Assembly (NCBI GenBank): GCA_036741795.1
Contig: DAINRO010000029.1
Span: 1 to 28,222, forward strand
From: DATKKM01 sp036741795
Lineage (GTDB): Bacteria; Chloroflexota; Dehalococcoidia; SM23-28-2; RBG-16-64-32
DNA length: 28,222 nt
Direction of reading: 5' to 3'
Shown here: piece by piece, positions 21,592 to 28,222 of the stretch
How the letters are laid out: each line of letters begins with the position of its first letter
How positions within the stretch are numbered: the first letter of the stretch is position 1
The notes under the pieces: generated by a model
Told to the model about the DNA's origin: nothing
The model's input: only the letters and a program-made list of their open reading frames with translations
Database searches by the model: none
Translations under genes and position numbers: made by a program

Positions 21592-22701
21592 ATGCCCCTA
21601 CGCATCGTGGTGGCCCCACAGGAGTACAAGGGAACCCTGACCGCCGAGGGAGCCGCCAACGCCATAGCCACAGGTGCGCGCCGCGCCTCCCCAGAAGCCG
21701 AGATCGTCGAGATCCCCCTGGCCGATGGCGGTCCCGGAACCGTACGAGCGATCATCACCGCTTCCGTCGGCGAATTGAGGCAAGTTACGGTCACCGGCCC
21801 CATGGGCAAGCGGCTCGAGGCGGAGTGGGGACTGCTCCGAGATGCCACGGCGGTGATCGAGATGGCGGCAGCAGCCGGCCTGACGCTCGTGCCTGAGCAT
21901 GACCGCGATCCGCGCCTTGCCACCACTCATGGCGTCGGCGACCTGATCCTCGCGGCACTCGATGCAAACTGCCAGAACATCTTCGTCGGCATGGGCGGGA
22001 GCGCCACCAACGACGGCGGTGCGGGCATGGCGCAGGCGCTCGGCGCTCGCCTGCTGGACGAAGACGGGACAGACCTCCCGGCCGGCGGTAGCGCACTCGC
22101 GCGGCTCGCCCACATCGACGCGGCAAACCTCGATCGTCGCCTCAAGAGCGTGAACGTGACCGCGGCAAGTGACGTCCAGAACCCGCTTCTCGGACCAAGC
22201 GGCGCGTCTATCGTCTATGGCCCCCAGAAGGGTGCAAGCGCAGAGATTACCGCTGAACTTGACGCCGCTCTCGCAAACTACGCCGCAGTCATCAAGCGCG
22301 ACTTTGGCACCGATATTGCCGAACTGCCGGGCGCCGGCTCTGCTGGAGGTCTGGGCGCCGGCCTGGTCGCCTTCCTCGGCGCCGAGATCCAGCCCGGCAT
22401 CGACATCGTGGCCGCCGTCGTGCGGCTCCGCGAACGATTGGAGGGCGCGGACCTACTGATCACCGGCGAGGGTCGCCTCGACGGCCAAACCCGCTGGGGT
22501 AAGGCGGTGGCAGGCGTGCTGGCGATCGCAGCCGAAGCGAGAGTGCCGGCGATTATCGTTCCGGGTTCGATGGGACCGGGCTGGGAGTCGGTCGCGTCTC
22601 AGGCGGCGATAGTCGAGGCGACCGAGCCGGGAGGCGATCCGGCCAAGCGACTGAGCGCTGCGACAGAACGGGCCGTGCGGCGCTGGCTGGACGCCCGCTA
22701 A
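21592..22701 (+). CDS. Glycerate kinase (GlxK/GarK family)
   Basis: 369 aa of the glycerate kinase type-1 family, which phosphorylates D-glycerate from ATP to give 2- or 3-phosphoglycerate. Family blocks run in order: VVAPQEYKGTLTAEGAANAI (usually DSFKGSLSA), EIPLADGGPGTVRAI (usually ADGGEGT; here P replaces E), IEMAAAAGL, THGVGDLILAAL, VGMGGSATNDGGAGMAQALGARL, FSDQ-like VTAASDVQNPLLGPSGASIVYGPQKGA, GAGSAGGLGAGLVAFLGAEI and ITGEGRLDGQT. ATG 21592 is preferred over 21574: it matches the family start, and TATTCT ends 6 nt before it, which would make a leaderless mRNA. Its stop overlaps that of the next, convergent gene. Confidence 0.94.
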   Translation: MPLRIVVAPQEYKGTLTAEGAANAIATGARRASPEAEIVEIPLADGGPGTVRAIITASVGELRQVTVTGPMGKRLEAEWGLLRDATAVIEMAAAAGLTLVPEHDRDPRLATTHGVGDLILAALDANCQNIFVGMGGSATNDGGAGMAQALGARLLDEDGTDLPAGGSALARLAHIDAANLDRRLKSVNVTAASDVQNPLLGPSGASIVYGPQKGASAEITAELDAALANYAAVIKRDFGTDIAELPGAGSAGGLGAGLVAFLGAEIQPGIDIVAAVVRLRERLEGADLLITGEGRLDGQTRWGKAVAGVLAIAAEARVPAIIVPGSMGPGWESVASQAAIVEATEPGGDPAKRLSAATERAVRRWLDAR

Positions 22702-23168
22702 GGCTTCGCCAGCACTTCGTCCTCTTCGTCACTCCCGAAGATGTGGATGAAGACGAGGAAGTCCAGCACCAACGTCCCGGCAAGCGGCACGATGATGCTC
22801 GATATCGTGAAGAGGCCCGTGAAGATCCAATGGAAGATGATCGAGGTCGTGAGCGCGCCCATATGGACAGCGGCGAGCCAGAACACTTTCGGATAGCGGT
22901 CCGGGTTGCGCAGGCAGTAGATGTAGACCGCCGCCAGGGCCAAGCCTTCCCACCCGAAGGTCAGCCCGGCGAGGAGGCCATCGATGTCCGTATCGGTGTC
23001 CGAAAACACCTGGCTTTCTGTAAAGGCCTGCGCGAGCACGCAGAGGATGGACCAACCGGCCAGCAGCATGAGCATGATTCGCGGCTGTTGGAGGAATGCC
23101 AGGAACGCGTTCTTCTCGCCGTAAGTGTACTGGACTCCGCCCGGTGCTCCCTCGTCGATATCCTTCAT
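22698..23168 (-). CDS. Integral membrane protein, unknown function
   Basis: 156 aa with four hydrophobic segments (about residues 31-50, 67-86, 95-115 and 120-142) between a polar N-terminus with Gly/Tyr (GAPGGVQYTYGEKNAF) and an acidic tail (GSDEEDEVLAKP). The loop with FSDTDTDID is strongly acidic. I do not recognise the family. It overlaps the glycerate kinase stop by 4 bp, tail to tail, and lies 12 bp downstream of the zincin gene, probably in one mRNA with it. Confidence 0.7.
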   Translation of the reverse strand: MKDIDEGAPGGVQYTYGEKNAFLAFLQQPRIMLMLLAGWSILCVLAQAFTESQVFSDTDTDIDGLLAGLTFGWEGLALAAVYIYCLRNPDRYPKVFWLAAVHMGALTTSIIFHWIFTGLFTISSIIVPLAGTLVLDFLVFIHIFGSDEEDEVLAKP

Positions 23169-23180
23169 TGGTAGCTCCCC

Positions 23181-23549
23181 CTAGCCGACCCCGAGTTCGT
23201 GGAGCCGGTCTTCGTCGATGCCCAGGTAGTGGCCGATCTCATGCAGCAGGGTCTGGCGTGCCTGCTCGACCATCTGCGCCTCGGTGGCGCAGTAACGCTC
23301 GTGGGTTCGCTGATAGATCGTGATGATGTCGGGCGTGACCATGGAATACCCGCGCGTCCGCTTGGTCAGCGGGATGCCGGTATATAGGCCGAACAGCTCC
23401 ATCCCGGGCCGCAGGCGGGCGCGCCGCCGCTCATACGGCGTCGGCGCCCAACGTACGTGAATGTCCAGGTTCTCGATAGCGTCCTGGAACTGCGGCGGCA
23501 GCTCATCCAGCGCCTGCTGGATCACGTCCTGGAACTCTGCGCGCGTCAT
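23181..23549 (-). CDS. Zincin-like metallopeptidase family protein (DUF1025/PF06262 type)
   Basis: 122 aa. The C-terminus carries the zinc protease motif HEIGHYLGIDE (H103, E104, H107, with D112 as likely third ligand), the form of the small DUF1025 metallopeptidases. Earlier parts fit too: FLALYTGIPLT-like FGLYTGIPLTKRTRGYS and a long helix before the motif. These are cytosolic with no known substrate. TTG 23555 is two codons upstream of ATG 23549; I prefer the ATG, though no clear Shine-Dalgarno decides. The mRNA should start at the TATACAAT box at 23595-23602. Confidence 0.88.
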   Translation of the reverse strand: MTRAEFQDVIQQALDELPPQFQDAIENLDIHVRWAPTPYERRRARLRPGMELFGLYTGIPLTKRTRGYSMVTPDIITIYQRTHERYCATEAQMVEQARQTLLHEIGHYLGIDEDRLHELGVG

Positions 23550-23594
23550 CCGCAAGAGCGCGCCCCCAATGCGGACCTCGGCATATTGGGGTTA

Positions 23595-23602
23595 ATTGTA
23601 TA
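23595..23602 (-). promoter_or_regulatory. -10 region for the zincin gene
   Basis: TGC-TATACAAT on the minus strand is an extended -10 element about 46 bp before the gene. The same TATACAAT octamer serves the VOC gene at 27325-27332. Confidence 0.45.
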
Positions 23603-23649
23603 GCAGAATTAGCGGAAGAGAGGCGGAAGGCCATTCCGAATGAAGGATG

Positions 23650-23830
23650 CCCAAAAAATAAGGCGCTCGCCTTGAGGCGAGCGCCTTACTGTTTCCCCGG
23701 AATCCAACTCAACCCAGTGGTGGATACCGGTTGATCATTGTCACGCAGTTCATCTCGTATCTCCCTTCGCCGCAACAATAGAACGCGTCCCGGCGAAACG
23801 TCAGTGATCCACCGCACAATTCCCAGTCTT
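23650..23830 (-). ncRNA. Candidate small RNA ending at the 23653 terminator
   Basis: Read on the minus strand, about 140 nt before the terminator can form GGTGGAT/ATCCACC (positions 23813-23807 with 23725-23719) enclosing TTCGCCG/CGGCGAA (23797-23791 with 23772-23766). A 14-codon frame (MNCVTMINRYPPLG, from about 23753) with a GGGAG site also fits in this space. No known riboswitch, 6S or SRP motif is recognised and no strong promoter was found, so both RNA and peptide are tentative. Confidence 0.3.
23653..23687 (-). terminator. Intrinsic terminator, minus strand
   Basis: A perfect 12-bp stem, AAGGCGCTCGCC (23660-23671) with GGCGAGCGCCTT (23676-23687) and a 4-nt loop. Read on the minus strand it is followed by TATTTTTTGGG, a proper T-run. 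It is the clearest terminator in the window. No annotated minus-strand gene precedes it, so it must end a small RNA or a leader. Confidence 0.8.
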
Positions 23831-23863
23831 CATCATTCACTATTCACTATTTCCAATTTCCCC

Positions 23864-23869
23864 TACAAT
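23864..23869 (+). promoter_or_regulatory. -10 box for coaE
   Basis: TACAAT, within TACAATCGCC, 31 bp before the coaE ATG; the same string precedes the cyclase gene. No good -35 is seen. Confidence 0.35.
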
Positions 23870-23900
23870 CGCCTTACCCGCTCCCGCAGGTTCCAACCCT

Positions 23901-24509
23901 ATGCTCGTTATCGGTCTCACAGGTGGTATTGGCACAGGTAAGTCCACGGTCGCCGACGTCCTCCGGCAAGAGGGCGCTGCCATCGTCGACGCCGACGCCG
24001 TCGGCCACGAGGTCTACCTCGTTGGACGGCCCGCCTACCACGAAGTCGTGCGGGAATTCGGCGAGGACATCCTCGACGACCAAAAGGCGATCGACCGCAA
24101 GAAGTTGGGCGCCCGCGTCTTCGGCAACGGGAAGGAACTCGCCAAGCTCAACGCCATCGTCCACCCGCGGATGAAGGGCATGATGCGGGAGCGGCTCCAA
24201 GAGCTCGAAAAGCAGGGCAAAAAGCTTGCCATCATAGAGGCCGCCATCCTCTTCGAAGCACGCTGGGACGACCTCGCCCACGAGGTCTGGGTCACCTCAG
24301 CGCCGCCGGAGGTCGCTGCCCAGCGCGTCGCCGAACGCAGCAAGCTTTCGCTGGAGCAGGTGCTGGAGCGCATCCGCTCCCAGATGTCCAACGACGACCG
24401 CGTCAAGCGCGCCGACGTCGTTATCGACACCTCCGGCACCATGGAACAGACGATCGAGATCGCGCGGCAGAGGTGGAACGAACTGCAAGCGCGCCTACCG
24501 GACGCCTAA
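23901..24509 (+). CDS. coaE: Dephospho-CoA kinase CoaE
   Basis: 202 aa P-loop kinase that phosphorylates the ribose 3'-OH of dephospho-CoA, the last step of CoA synthesis. It opens with the CoaE signature VIGLTGGIGTGKSTVA (Walker A, residues 8-16), followed by VDADAVGHEVY, the LNAIVHPRMKG motif, the IIEAAILFEARW segment and the lid helix QMSNDDRVKRADVVIDTSG near the end. All landmarks are intact and the length is normal. ATG 23901 follows a weak Shine-Dalgarno-like AGG. A MoxR-type ATPase follows after 41 bp. Confidence 0.96.
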   Translation: MLVIGLTGGIGTGKSTVADVLRQEGAAIVDADAVGHEVYLVGRPAYHEVVREFGEDILDDQKAIDRKKLGARVFGNGKELAKLNAIVHPRMKGMMRERLQELEKQGKKLAIIEAAILFEARWDDLAHEVWVTSAPPEVAAQRVAERSKLSLEQVLERIRSQMSNDDRVKRADVVIDTSGTMEQTIEIARQRWNELQARLPDA

Positions 24510-24550
24510 CGCTCAGCAATGTATGCTGATATCGTGAAAAGGGCGCCCGA

Positions 24551-25426
24551 ATGACCACCGAACAGACCTACCAGCAATACGCAATCGAGGAGTACGTCGT
24601 CTCTCGCGAGCCCTTCTACCAGCCCGTCAACGACGAGATCGAGCTCTTCGAAGCCGCCTACTCCGAGAAGATCCCCGTCCTCCTCAAAGGTCCCACCGGC
24701 TGCGGCAAAACCCGCTTCGTCGAGTTCATGGCCTACAAACTCGGCCGGCCCGTCACCGTCATCCGCGAAGAAGACGGCGCCGAGGGCGAAGGCCGCCCCT
24801 TGGTCACCGTAGCCTGCCACGAAGACCTCACCGCCTCCGACCTCGTCGGCCGCTATCTCCTCGAGAACGACTCCACCCGCTGGATGGACGGCCCCCTAAC
24901 CCGCGCCGTCAAGACCGGCGCCATCTGCTACCTCGACGAGATCGTCGAGGCCCGCAAGGACACCACCGTACTCGTCCACCCCCTCACCGACCACCGCCGC
25001 CTGCTGCCGATCGAGAAGCTCGGCCAGATCATCGAGGCCCGGGACGGCTTCCTCCTCGTCATCTCTTACAATCCCGGCTATCAGAGCGCTCTCAAGGACC
25101 TCAAGCACAGCACCCGCCAGCGCTTCATGTCCATCGAGTTCACATACCCGCCGCGAGACCTCGAGGCCCGAATCATCGGCCACGAATCCGGCGTCGACGA
25201 CGCCGTCGCCACGGACCTCGCCAAGCTCGGCGAAAAGGTCCGCCACCTCAAGGAGCACGGCCTCGCGGAGGGCGTCAGCACCCGCCTCCTCATCTACGCC
25301 GGCAAGCTCATCCACCAGGGCATCCCCGCCCGCCGTGCCTGCCAGGTCGCCGTAATCTGGGCCCTCACCGACGACCGCGACGTCCAGCGCTCCATCGAAG
25401 AAGTAGTCTCCTCCATCTTCGAATAA
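24551..25426 (+). CDS. CbbQ/NirQ/NorQ/GpvN-type AAA+ ATPase (MoxR family)
   Basis: 291 aa. Walker A GPTGCGKT is at residues 47-54, Walker B ICYLDEI at about 125-131 (D129, E130), followed by VLVHPLTDHRRLLPIEK, the VISYNPGYQSALKDLKHSTRQRFMSIEF segment (sensor 1 and arginine finger, quoted in part) and a C-terminal helical CbbQ_C region. The opening EPFYQPVNDEIELFEAA is typical of CbbQ/NorQ, which remodel target enzymes (Rubisco, nitric oxide reductase) together with a VWA-domain partner (CbbO/NorD). Neither partner nor target is next to it here. AAAAGGG precedes ATG 24551 by 7 nt. Confidence 0.9.
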   Translation: MTTEQTYQQYAIEEYVVSREPFYQPVNDEIELFEAAYSEKIPVLLKGPTGCGKTRFVEFMAYKLGRPVTVIREEDGAEGEGRPLVTVACHEDLTASDLVGRYLLENDSTRWMDGPLTRAVKTGAICYLDEIVEARKDTTVLVHPLTDHRRLLPIEKLGQIIEARDGFLLVISYNPGYQSALKDLKHSTRQRFMSIEFTYPPRDLEARIIGHESGVDDAVATDLAKLGEKVRHLKEHGLAEGVSTRLLIYAGKLIHQGIPARRACQVAVIWALTDDRDVQRSIEEVVSSIFE

Positions 25427-25476
25427 GGCCCGTCCCCGCATCGCGTCTATCCGCGCCTTTCGCCTACAATCGCGCC

Positions 25477-26802
25477 ATGGAACAACAGGTCCGCTACTGC
25501 ACCAGTTCCGATGGCATCCGCATCGCCTACGCGGAGCTGGGCCAGGGGCCTCCCCATGTATCGGTGTTTACCTGGGCGAGCAACCTCGAGATGAACTGGA
25601 GCGACCCCCAGACCCGGCCCTGGCTCGAAAAGGCAGCGGGCAAGCGCCGCCTGATCAGGTTTGACCGTCGTGGCATAGGACTATCTCAGCGGGACGTGTC
25701 AGACGTCTCGCTCGACGCCCACGTCCGCGACCTCTCTGCACTGGTAGATCACCTTCAACTGGAGAGCTTTGCACTCTCTGGTTTCGCGGATGGCGCGCAG
25801 GTCGGCATCCGCTACGCAGCCCAAAACCCGGAGCGTGTATCCCGTCTGATCCTCTGGCAGCCCTACGCAGCAGGAGAAGACCTGGCCCCACCGCAAACGA
25901 TCCAGGGGCTCGTGACCCTCGTCGGAGAGAACTGGAGCATGGCCCGCAGAGTCATCGCCAACGCGATATTCCCCACAGGGCCCGTTGAACTGCAGCGGTG
26001 GATGTCAAACATGCTTCGCGAGACCATCACCCCGGAGATGACGATTGCCTACCTCCAGGAGCAGGTCGTCAGCGACATCACCACCGACCTACCTCGCGTC
26101 CAGGCGCCGACTCTCATCCTCCAGCGACGTGGCGACCGCTTCGTACCGTTCACTGCCACCCGAGCCGTCGCCGCGGAGATCCCGGACGCGCGCTACGTAG
26201 CCCTCGAAGGAGACGAGGGCTACGTTTACTTCGGCGAAAACCAGCACCTTACTGTCATCGATGACTTCCTCGGCGACGGGGAAGAGGCCAGGCCCGCGTC
26301 GTCGGCAGGTCCCTTCCGCACCATCCTCTTCACCGACCTCGTCGGCCACACCCAGATGATGTCGCGTCTCGGCGACGAAGCTGGCCGCGCCGTCCTCCGC
26401 GATCACGAAGAAATCACCCGCAAGGTCCTCAAGAACCACGGCGGCACCGAGGTCAAGACCATGGGCGACGGCTTCATGGCGAGCTTCGGCTCTGTCACCA
26501 AAGCCGTCGAATGCGCCATCGCCCTCCAGCGCGCCTTCGAGGACCGCGAGGGCGAACCCCTCTCCGTCCGCGTCGGCCTCAACGCCGGCGAACCCATCGA
26601 GGAAGACGGCGACCTCTTCGGCGCCACCGTCATCCTCGCATCCCGCATCGCCGCCAGGGCAGAAGGCGGCGAAATCCTCGTCTCCGACAACGTCCGCTCC
26701 CTCTGCTCCGGCAAGAACTTCATCTTCGCCGACCGCGGCGACTTCACCGCGAAGGGCATCGAAGAACCTGTGCGCATCTACGAAGTGTCCTGGCGCGCCT
26801 AA
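25477..26802 (+). CDS. Alpha/beta-hydrolase-fold domain fused to a class III adenylate/guanylate cyclase
   Basis: 441 aa. Residues about 1-265 have an alpha/beta hydrolase fold (GIRIAYAELGQGPP, LIRFDRRGIGLSQRD), but the nucleophile elbow GxSxG is GFADG with A104 for Ser, and the place of the catalytic His is G248 (EGDEGYVYFG); D220 remains. This domain should not be catalytic. Residues about 275-441 form a class III cyclase catalytic domain: D287 (TILFTDLVGHT) and D331 (KTMGDGF) bind metals, K327 and D379 (GDLFG) favour ATP, and R390 is present, but the transition-state Asn of VNxAxR is I386 (VILASR). It is probably a soluble sensor-cyclase. TACAAT ends 6 nt before ATG 25477, so the mRNA may be leaderless. 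Confidence 0.9.
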   Translation: MEQQVRYCTSSDGIRIAYAELGQGPPHVSVFTWASNLEMNWSDPQTRPWLEKAAGKRRLIRFDRRGIGLSQRDVSDVSLDAHVRDLSALVDHLQLESFALSGFADGAQVGIRYAAQNPERVSRLILWQPYAAGEDLAPPQTIQGLVTLVGENWSMARRVIANAIFPTGPVELQRWMSNMLRETITPEMTIAYLQEQVVSDITTDLPRVQAPTLILQRRGDRFVPFTATRAVAAEIPDARYVALEGDEGYVYFGENQHLTVIDDFLGDGEEARPASSAGPFRTILFTDLVGHTQMMSRLGDEAGRAVLRDHEEITRKVLKNHGGTEVKTMGDGFMASFGSVTKAVECAIALQRAFEDREGEPLSVRVGLNAGEPIEEDGDLFGATVILASRIAARAEGGEILVSDNVRSLCSGKNFIFADRGDFTAKGIEEPVRIYEVSWRA

Positions 26803-26902
26803 GCGCCGAAGTCCGTAACGCGCACCGAAGACGGATCACCAGAGGTGGGATATTCATACTGCGACGCCGGACAAAGCAGCCGCAGATTAGTCCGACAGTT
26901 CG

Positions 26903-27274
26903 CTAAGCCGTCGGCGGCGTCCCCTGGAACAACTGGACGAGATTGCCCTCAGGGTCCTTCAGCGTTGCGATCCAGAAGCCATCGCCCTGGTCGGCCGGCT
27001 CTTCGACGAACTCAACGCCCTTGCCCTTCAGCTGTTCAGTCATCCCCTGGATGTCGTCAACGTCGAATCCGACCATGTGACGCGCTGGGTCGCTATTCTT
27101 TCCGCTGACCTCAGTGTGAGACCCCAGGCAGAACGCCGGGCCGTCACCGCCGCCGAAGACCACAAACCGCTCGGACTCCATGCTGGTCTTCAGCCCCAGT
27201 ACGTCGCGATAGAACGGCAGCAGGTTGTTGAGGTCATTGCTCCAGACCGAAACGTTGCTGAACTGTTTGATCAT
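26903..27274 (-). CDS. VOC family protein (glyoxalase/bleomycin-resistance fold)
   Basis: 123 aa, one VOC domain with two beta-alpha-beta-beta-beta modules. The first carries VSVWSNDLNNLLPFYRDVLGLKTS, and the second HMVGFDVDDIQGMTEQLKGKGVEFVEEP with ATLKDPEGNLVQLFQ, which ends in the usual PxGN...L.. stretch. Metal ligand candidates include H90 (ARHMVGF) and E110 (PEGN). The function is unknown; this fold serves as isomerase, dioxygenase and binding protein. The frame stays open far upstream, but ATG 27274 has AAGGAG 7 nt upstream and starts the domain correctly. Confidence 0.88.
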   Translation of the reverse strand: MIKQFSNVSVWSNDLNNLLPFYRDVLGLKTSMESERFVVFGGGDGPAFCLGSHTEVSGKNSDPARHMVGFDVDDIQGMTEQLKGKGVEFVEEPADQGDGFWIATLKDPEGNLVQLFQGTPPTA

Positions 27275-27324
27275 TCGGGCTCTCCTTCCGCAGCGCCTGA
27301 ACGGGGGGCTGGCGCAGCACGCAC

Positions 27325-27332
27325 ATTGTATA
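27325..27332 (-). promoter_or_regulatory. -10 region for the VOC gene
   Basis: TATACAAT on the minus strand, 50 bp before the VOC start codon, identical to the octamer upstream of the zincin gene. The -35 is not recognisable. Confidence 0.4.
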
Positions 27333-27417
27333 GCCAGTCCGGTCCCGTTTCGTGCTATCTGGTGGCACATTCGATGGCTAGAATGAGCAATGCAACATTT
27401 CTGAAACCGAGGCAACC

Positions 27418-28222
27418 ATGGACTACGAACTTTCAGACACTCACAAGCTAATCCGCGAAACCTCTCGCCGCATCGCCCGCGAGAAGGTGGCTCCGCGCGC
27501 GCCGGAGTTCGACGAGAGCGGGGAGTACCCGGAGGACATCTTCCAGGTCTTCGCTGAGGCGGGCCTCCTCGGACTGACCATCCCCGAGCAGTACGGCGGC
27601 TCGGGGGCAGGATTCCTCGCCCTCGCCTTGGCCGTCGAGGAAACGGCGAAGCACGACAACGCCTGCTCACTCATTCTCCTCCTGTCTGCGCTTTCCACGC
27701 AGCCGATCAACCTCGGCGGCTCGGAGGAGCAGAAGCACGAGTGGCTCGCGAAGTCGGCGACCGGGGCAATCAAAGGCGCCTTCTGTCTCACCGAGCCCAA
27801 CACGGGCTCCGACGCCCAGAACCTGGAGTCGCGGGCCCGCCGGGATGGCGACGACTACGTGATCAACGGCGAGAAGGTCTACATCTCCGGCGGGGACGTC
27901 GCCAACTTCGTCTGCTATTTCGCTCAGACCGGCGATAACGGAGTTGGCATCTCCGCCTTCATCGTGCCCACGGAGACCGATGGCTTCTCGGTCCCCCGCT
28001 GCGACCGCAAAATGGGTGTCATCGGCGTACCCACCGCGAACATCGTCCTCCAGGACGCCCGTGTTCCAGCAGGCCTCCGAATTGGCGACGAGGGCCGCGG
28101 CTTCAAGACGGCCATGCTTACTCTCAACACCTGCCGCCCCGTCGTCGGCGCCCGTGGCCTCGGTCTCGCCCAGGGCTGCATCGCTTACGCCACTGACTTC
28201 GCCCGCGAGCGCAAGACCTTCG
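27418..28222 (+). CDS. Acyl-CoA dehydrogenase (3' end beyond window)
   Basis: At least 268 aa; the gene runs off the end. This FAD flavoprotein introduces a trans-2 double bond into acyl-CoA. The N-terminal helical domain starts MDYELSDTHKLIRETSRRIAREKVAPRA, the middle beta domain has AFCLTEPNTGSDAQNLESRA, the FAD/substrate-binding motif, and GEKVYISGGDVANFVC; the later GDEGRGFKTAMLTLNTCRPVVGARGLGLAQGC begins the C-terminal helical domain. The catalytic Glu of the short/medium-chain type would lie beyond the window. ATG 27418 is chosen because the family N-terminus begins there; TAGAAT (27379-27384) may be its -10. Confidence 0.93.
   Translation, partial: MDYELSDTHKLIRETSRRIAREKVAPRAPEFDESGEYPEDIFQVFAEAGLLGLTIPEQYGGSGAGFLALALAVEETAKHDNACSLILLLSALSTQPINLGGSEEQKHEWLAKSATGAIKGAFCLTEPNTGSDAQNLESRARRDGDDYVINGEKVYISGGDVANFVCYFAQTGDNGVGISAFIVPTETDGFSVPRCDRKMGVIGVPTANIVLQDARVPAGLRIGDEGRGFKTAMLTLNTCRPVVGARGLGLAQGCIAYATDFARERKTF

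Larger units (their letters stand above)
23550..23900. other. Gene-free intergenic region with promoter, terminator and candidate RNA
   Basis: 351 bp between divergent genes. It contains the zincin promoter (23595-23602), a strong terminator read on the minus strand (23653-23687), a candidate small RNA upstream of it (23650-23830), and the -10 box of coaE (23864-23869). The stretch around 23832-23852 repeats ATTCACTATT. No protein gene of normal size is seen. Confidence 0.6.

Noticed and set aside
23660..23687. CRISPR repeat or transposon end
   Set aside because: The perfect hairpin occurs once in the window, with a T-run on the minus strand and no spacers or direct repeats.
27275..27670. 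Long upstream extension of the VOC frame
   Set aside because: It is Arg-rich, antisense to the acyl-CoA dehydrogenase gene, and the VOC domain begins at ATG 27274 with a Shine-Dalgarno.

Overview
This is a GC-rich (by eye about 60-65%) bacterial chromosomal window and almost certainly a metagenome or draft scaffold, because it holds a run of exactly 100 Ns (19198-19297). It opens inside a 16S rRNA gene read on the minus strand. The rRNA 5' end (CGCCTTACGCATGCAAGTCG start, very short V1 loop, GGAATCTTGGGCAATGGGCGAAAG block) looks to me like Chloroflexota, perhaps a Dehalococcoidia/SAR202-type lineage. That assignment is inference from memory and needs a database search. The protein content fits it: class III PanK, MtaB, AmaP/Asp23, ScpB, B12-dependent mutase parts, NrdJ-type zinc ribbon and frequent TTG/GTG starts.

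Layout. 1-508: 5' part of 16S rRNA (minus), preceded by a 355-bp leader with two sigma70-like promoters and a boxA-like element. 864-4987 (minus): a compact cluster of CorC/HlyC membrane protein, DUF2344 protein, histidine phosphatase, FtsB/DivIC-like septum protein and TilS. 5111-5818 (plus): a stand-alone proteasome-fold Ntn hydrolase with an N-terminal serine. 6185-7553 (minus): MeaB and the B12-binding subunit of methylmalonyl-CoA mutase. 7651-9163 (plus): small membrane protein, sugar-phosphate isomerase-like TIM barrel, small zinc ribbon. 9215-10318 (minus): lipoprotein. 10597-12756 (plus): GNAT acetyltransferase behind a 200-nt leader, then an amidase. 12753-14432 (minus): glutamine-dependent NAD synthetase with a palindrome in its 5' leader. 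14590-15636 (plus): a fusion of an ABM domain, three membrane helices and a cupredoxin. 15644-16597 (minus): YihY/BrkB. 16726-17400 (plus): RodZ-like HTH-TM-PASTA protein. 17390-21500 (minus): an operon of a 50-aa zinc-ribbon protein, mtaB, amaP-like, scpB, DUF503 and coaX. 21592-22701 (plus): glycerate kinase. 22698-23549 (minus): membrane protein and zincin. 23901-26802 (plus): coaE, a CbbQ/NorQ-type AAA+ ATPase and an alpha/beta-hydrolase-fold/adenylate cyclase fusion. 26903-27274 (minus): VOC protein. 27418-28222 (plus): acyl-CoA dehydrogenase, cut by the window end.

Most genes are housekeeping (translation quality, cell division, chromosome segregation, CoA and NAD synthesis, acyl-CoA/propionate metabolism). 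CoA metabolism recurs: CoaX makes the first step, CoaE the last, and MeaB/McmB and the acyl-CoA dehydrogenase use CoA thioesters. No mobile element, CRISPR array or phage gene is visible.

The most interesting items are the serine-type proteasome homologue, the ABM-membrane-cupredoxin fusion, the cyclase with an inactivated hydrolase domain, the free-standing NrdJ-like zinc ribbon, possible attenuation upstream of the GNAT gene, an operator-like dyad upstream of nadE, a terminator with no annotated gene in front of it, and several starts whose -10 spacing suggests leaderless mRNAs.
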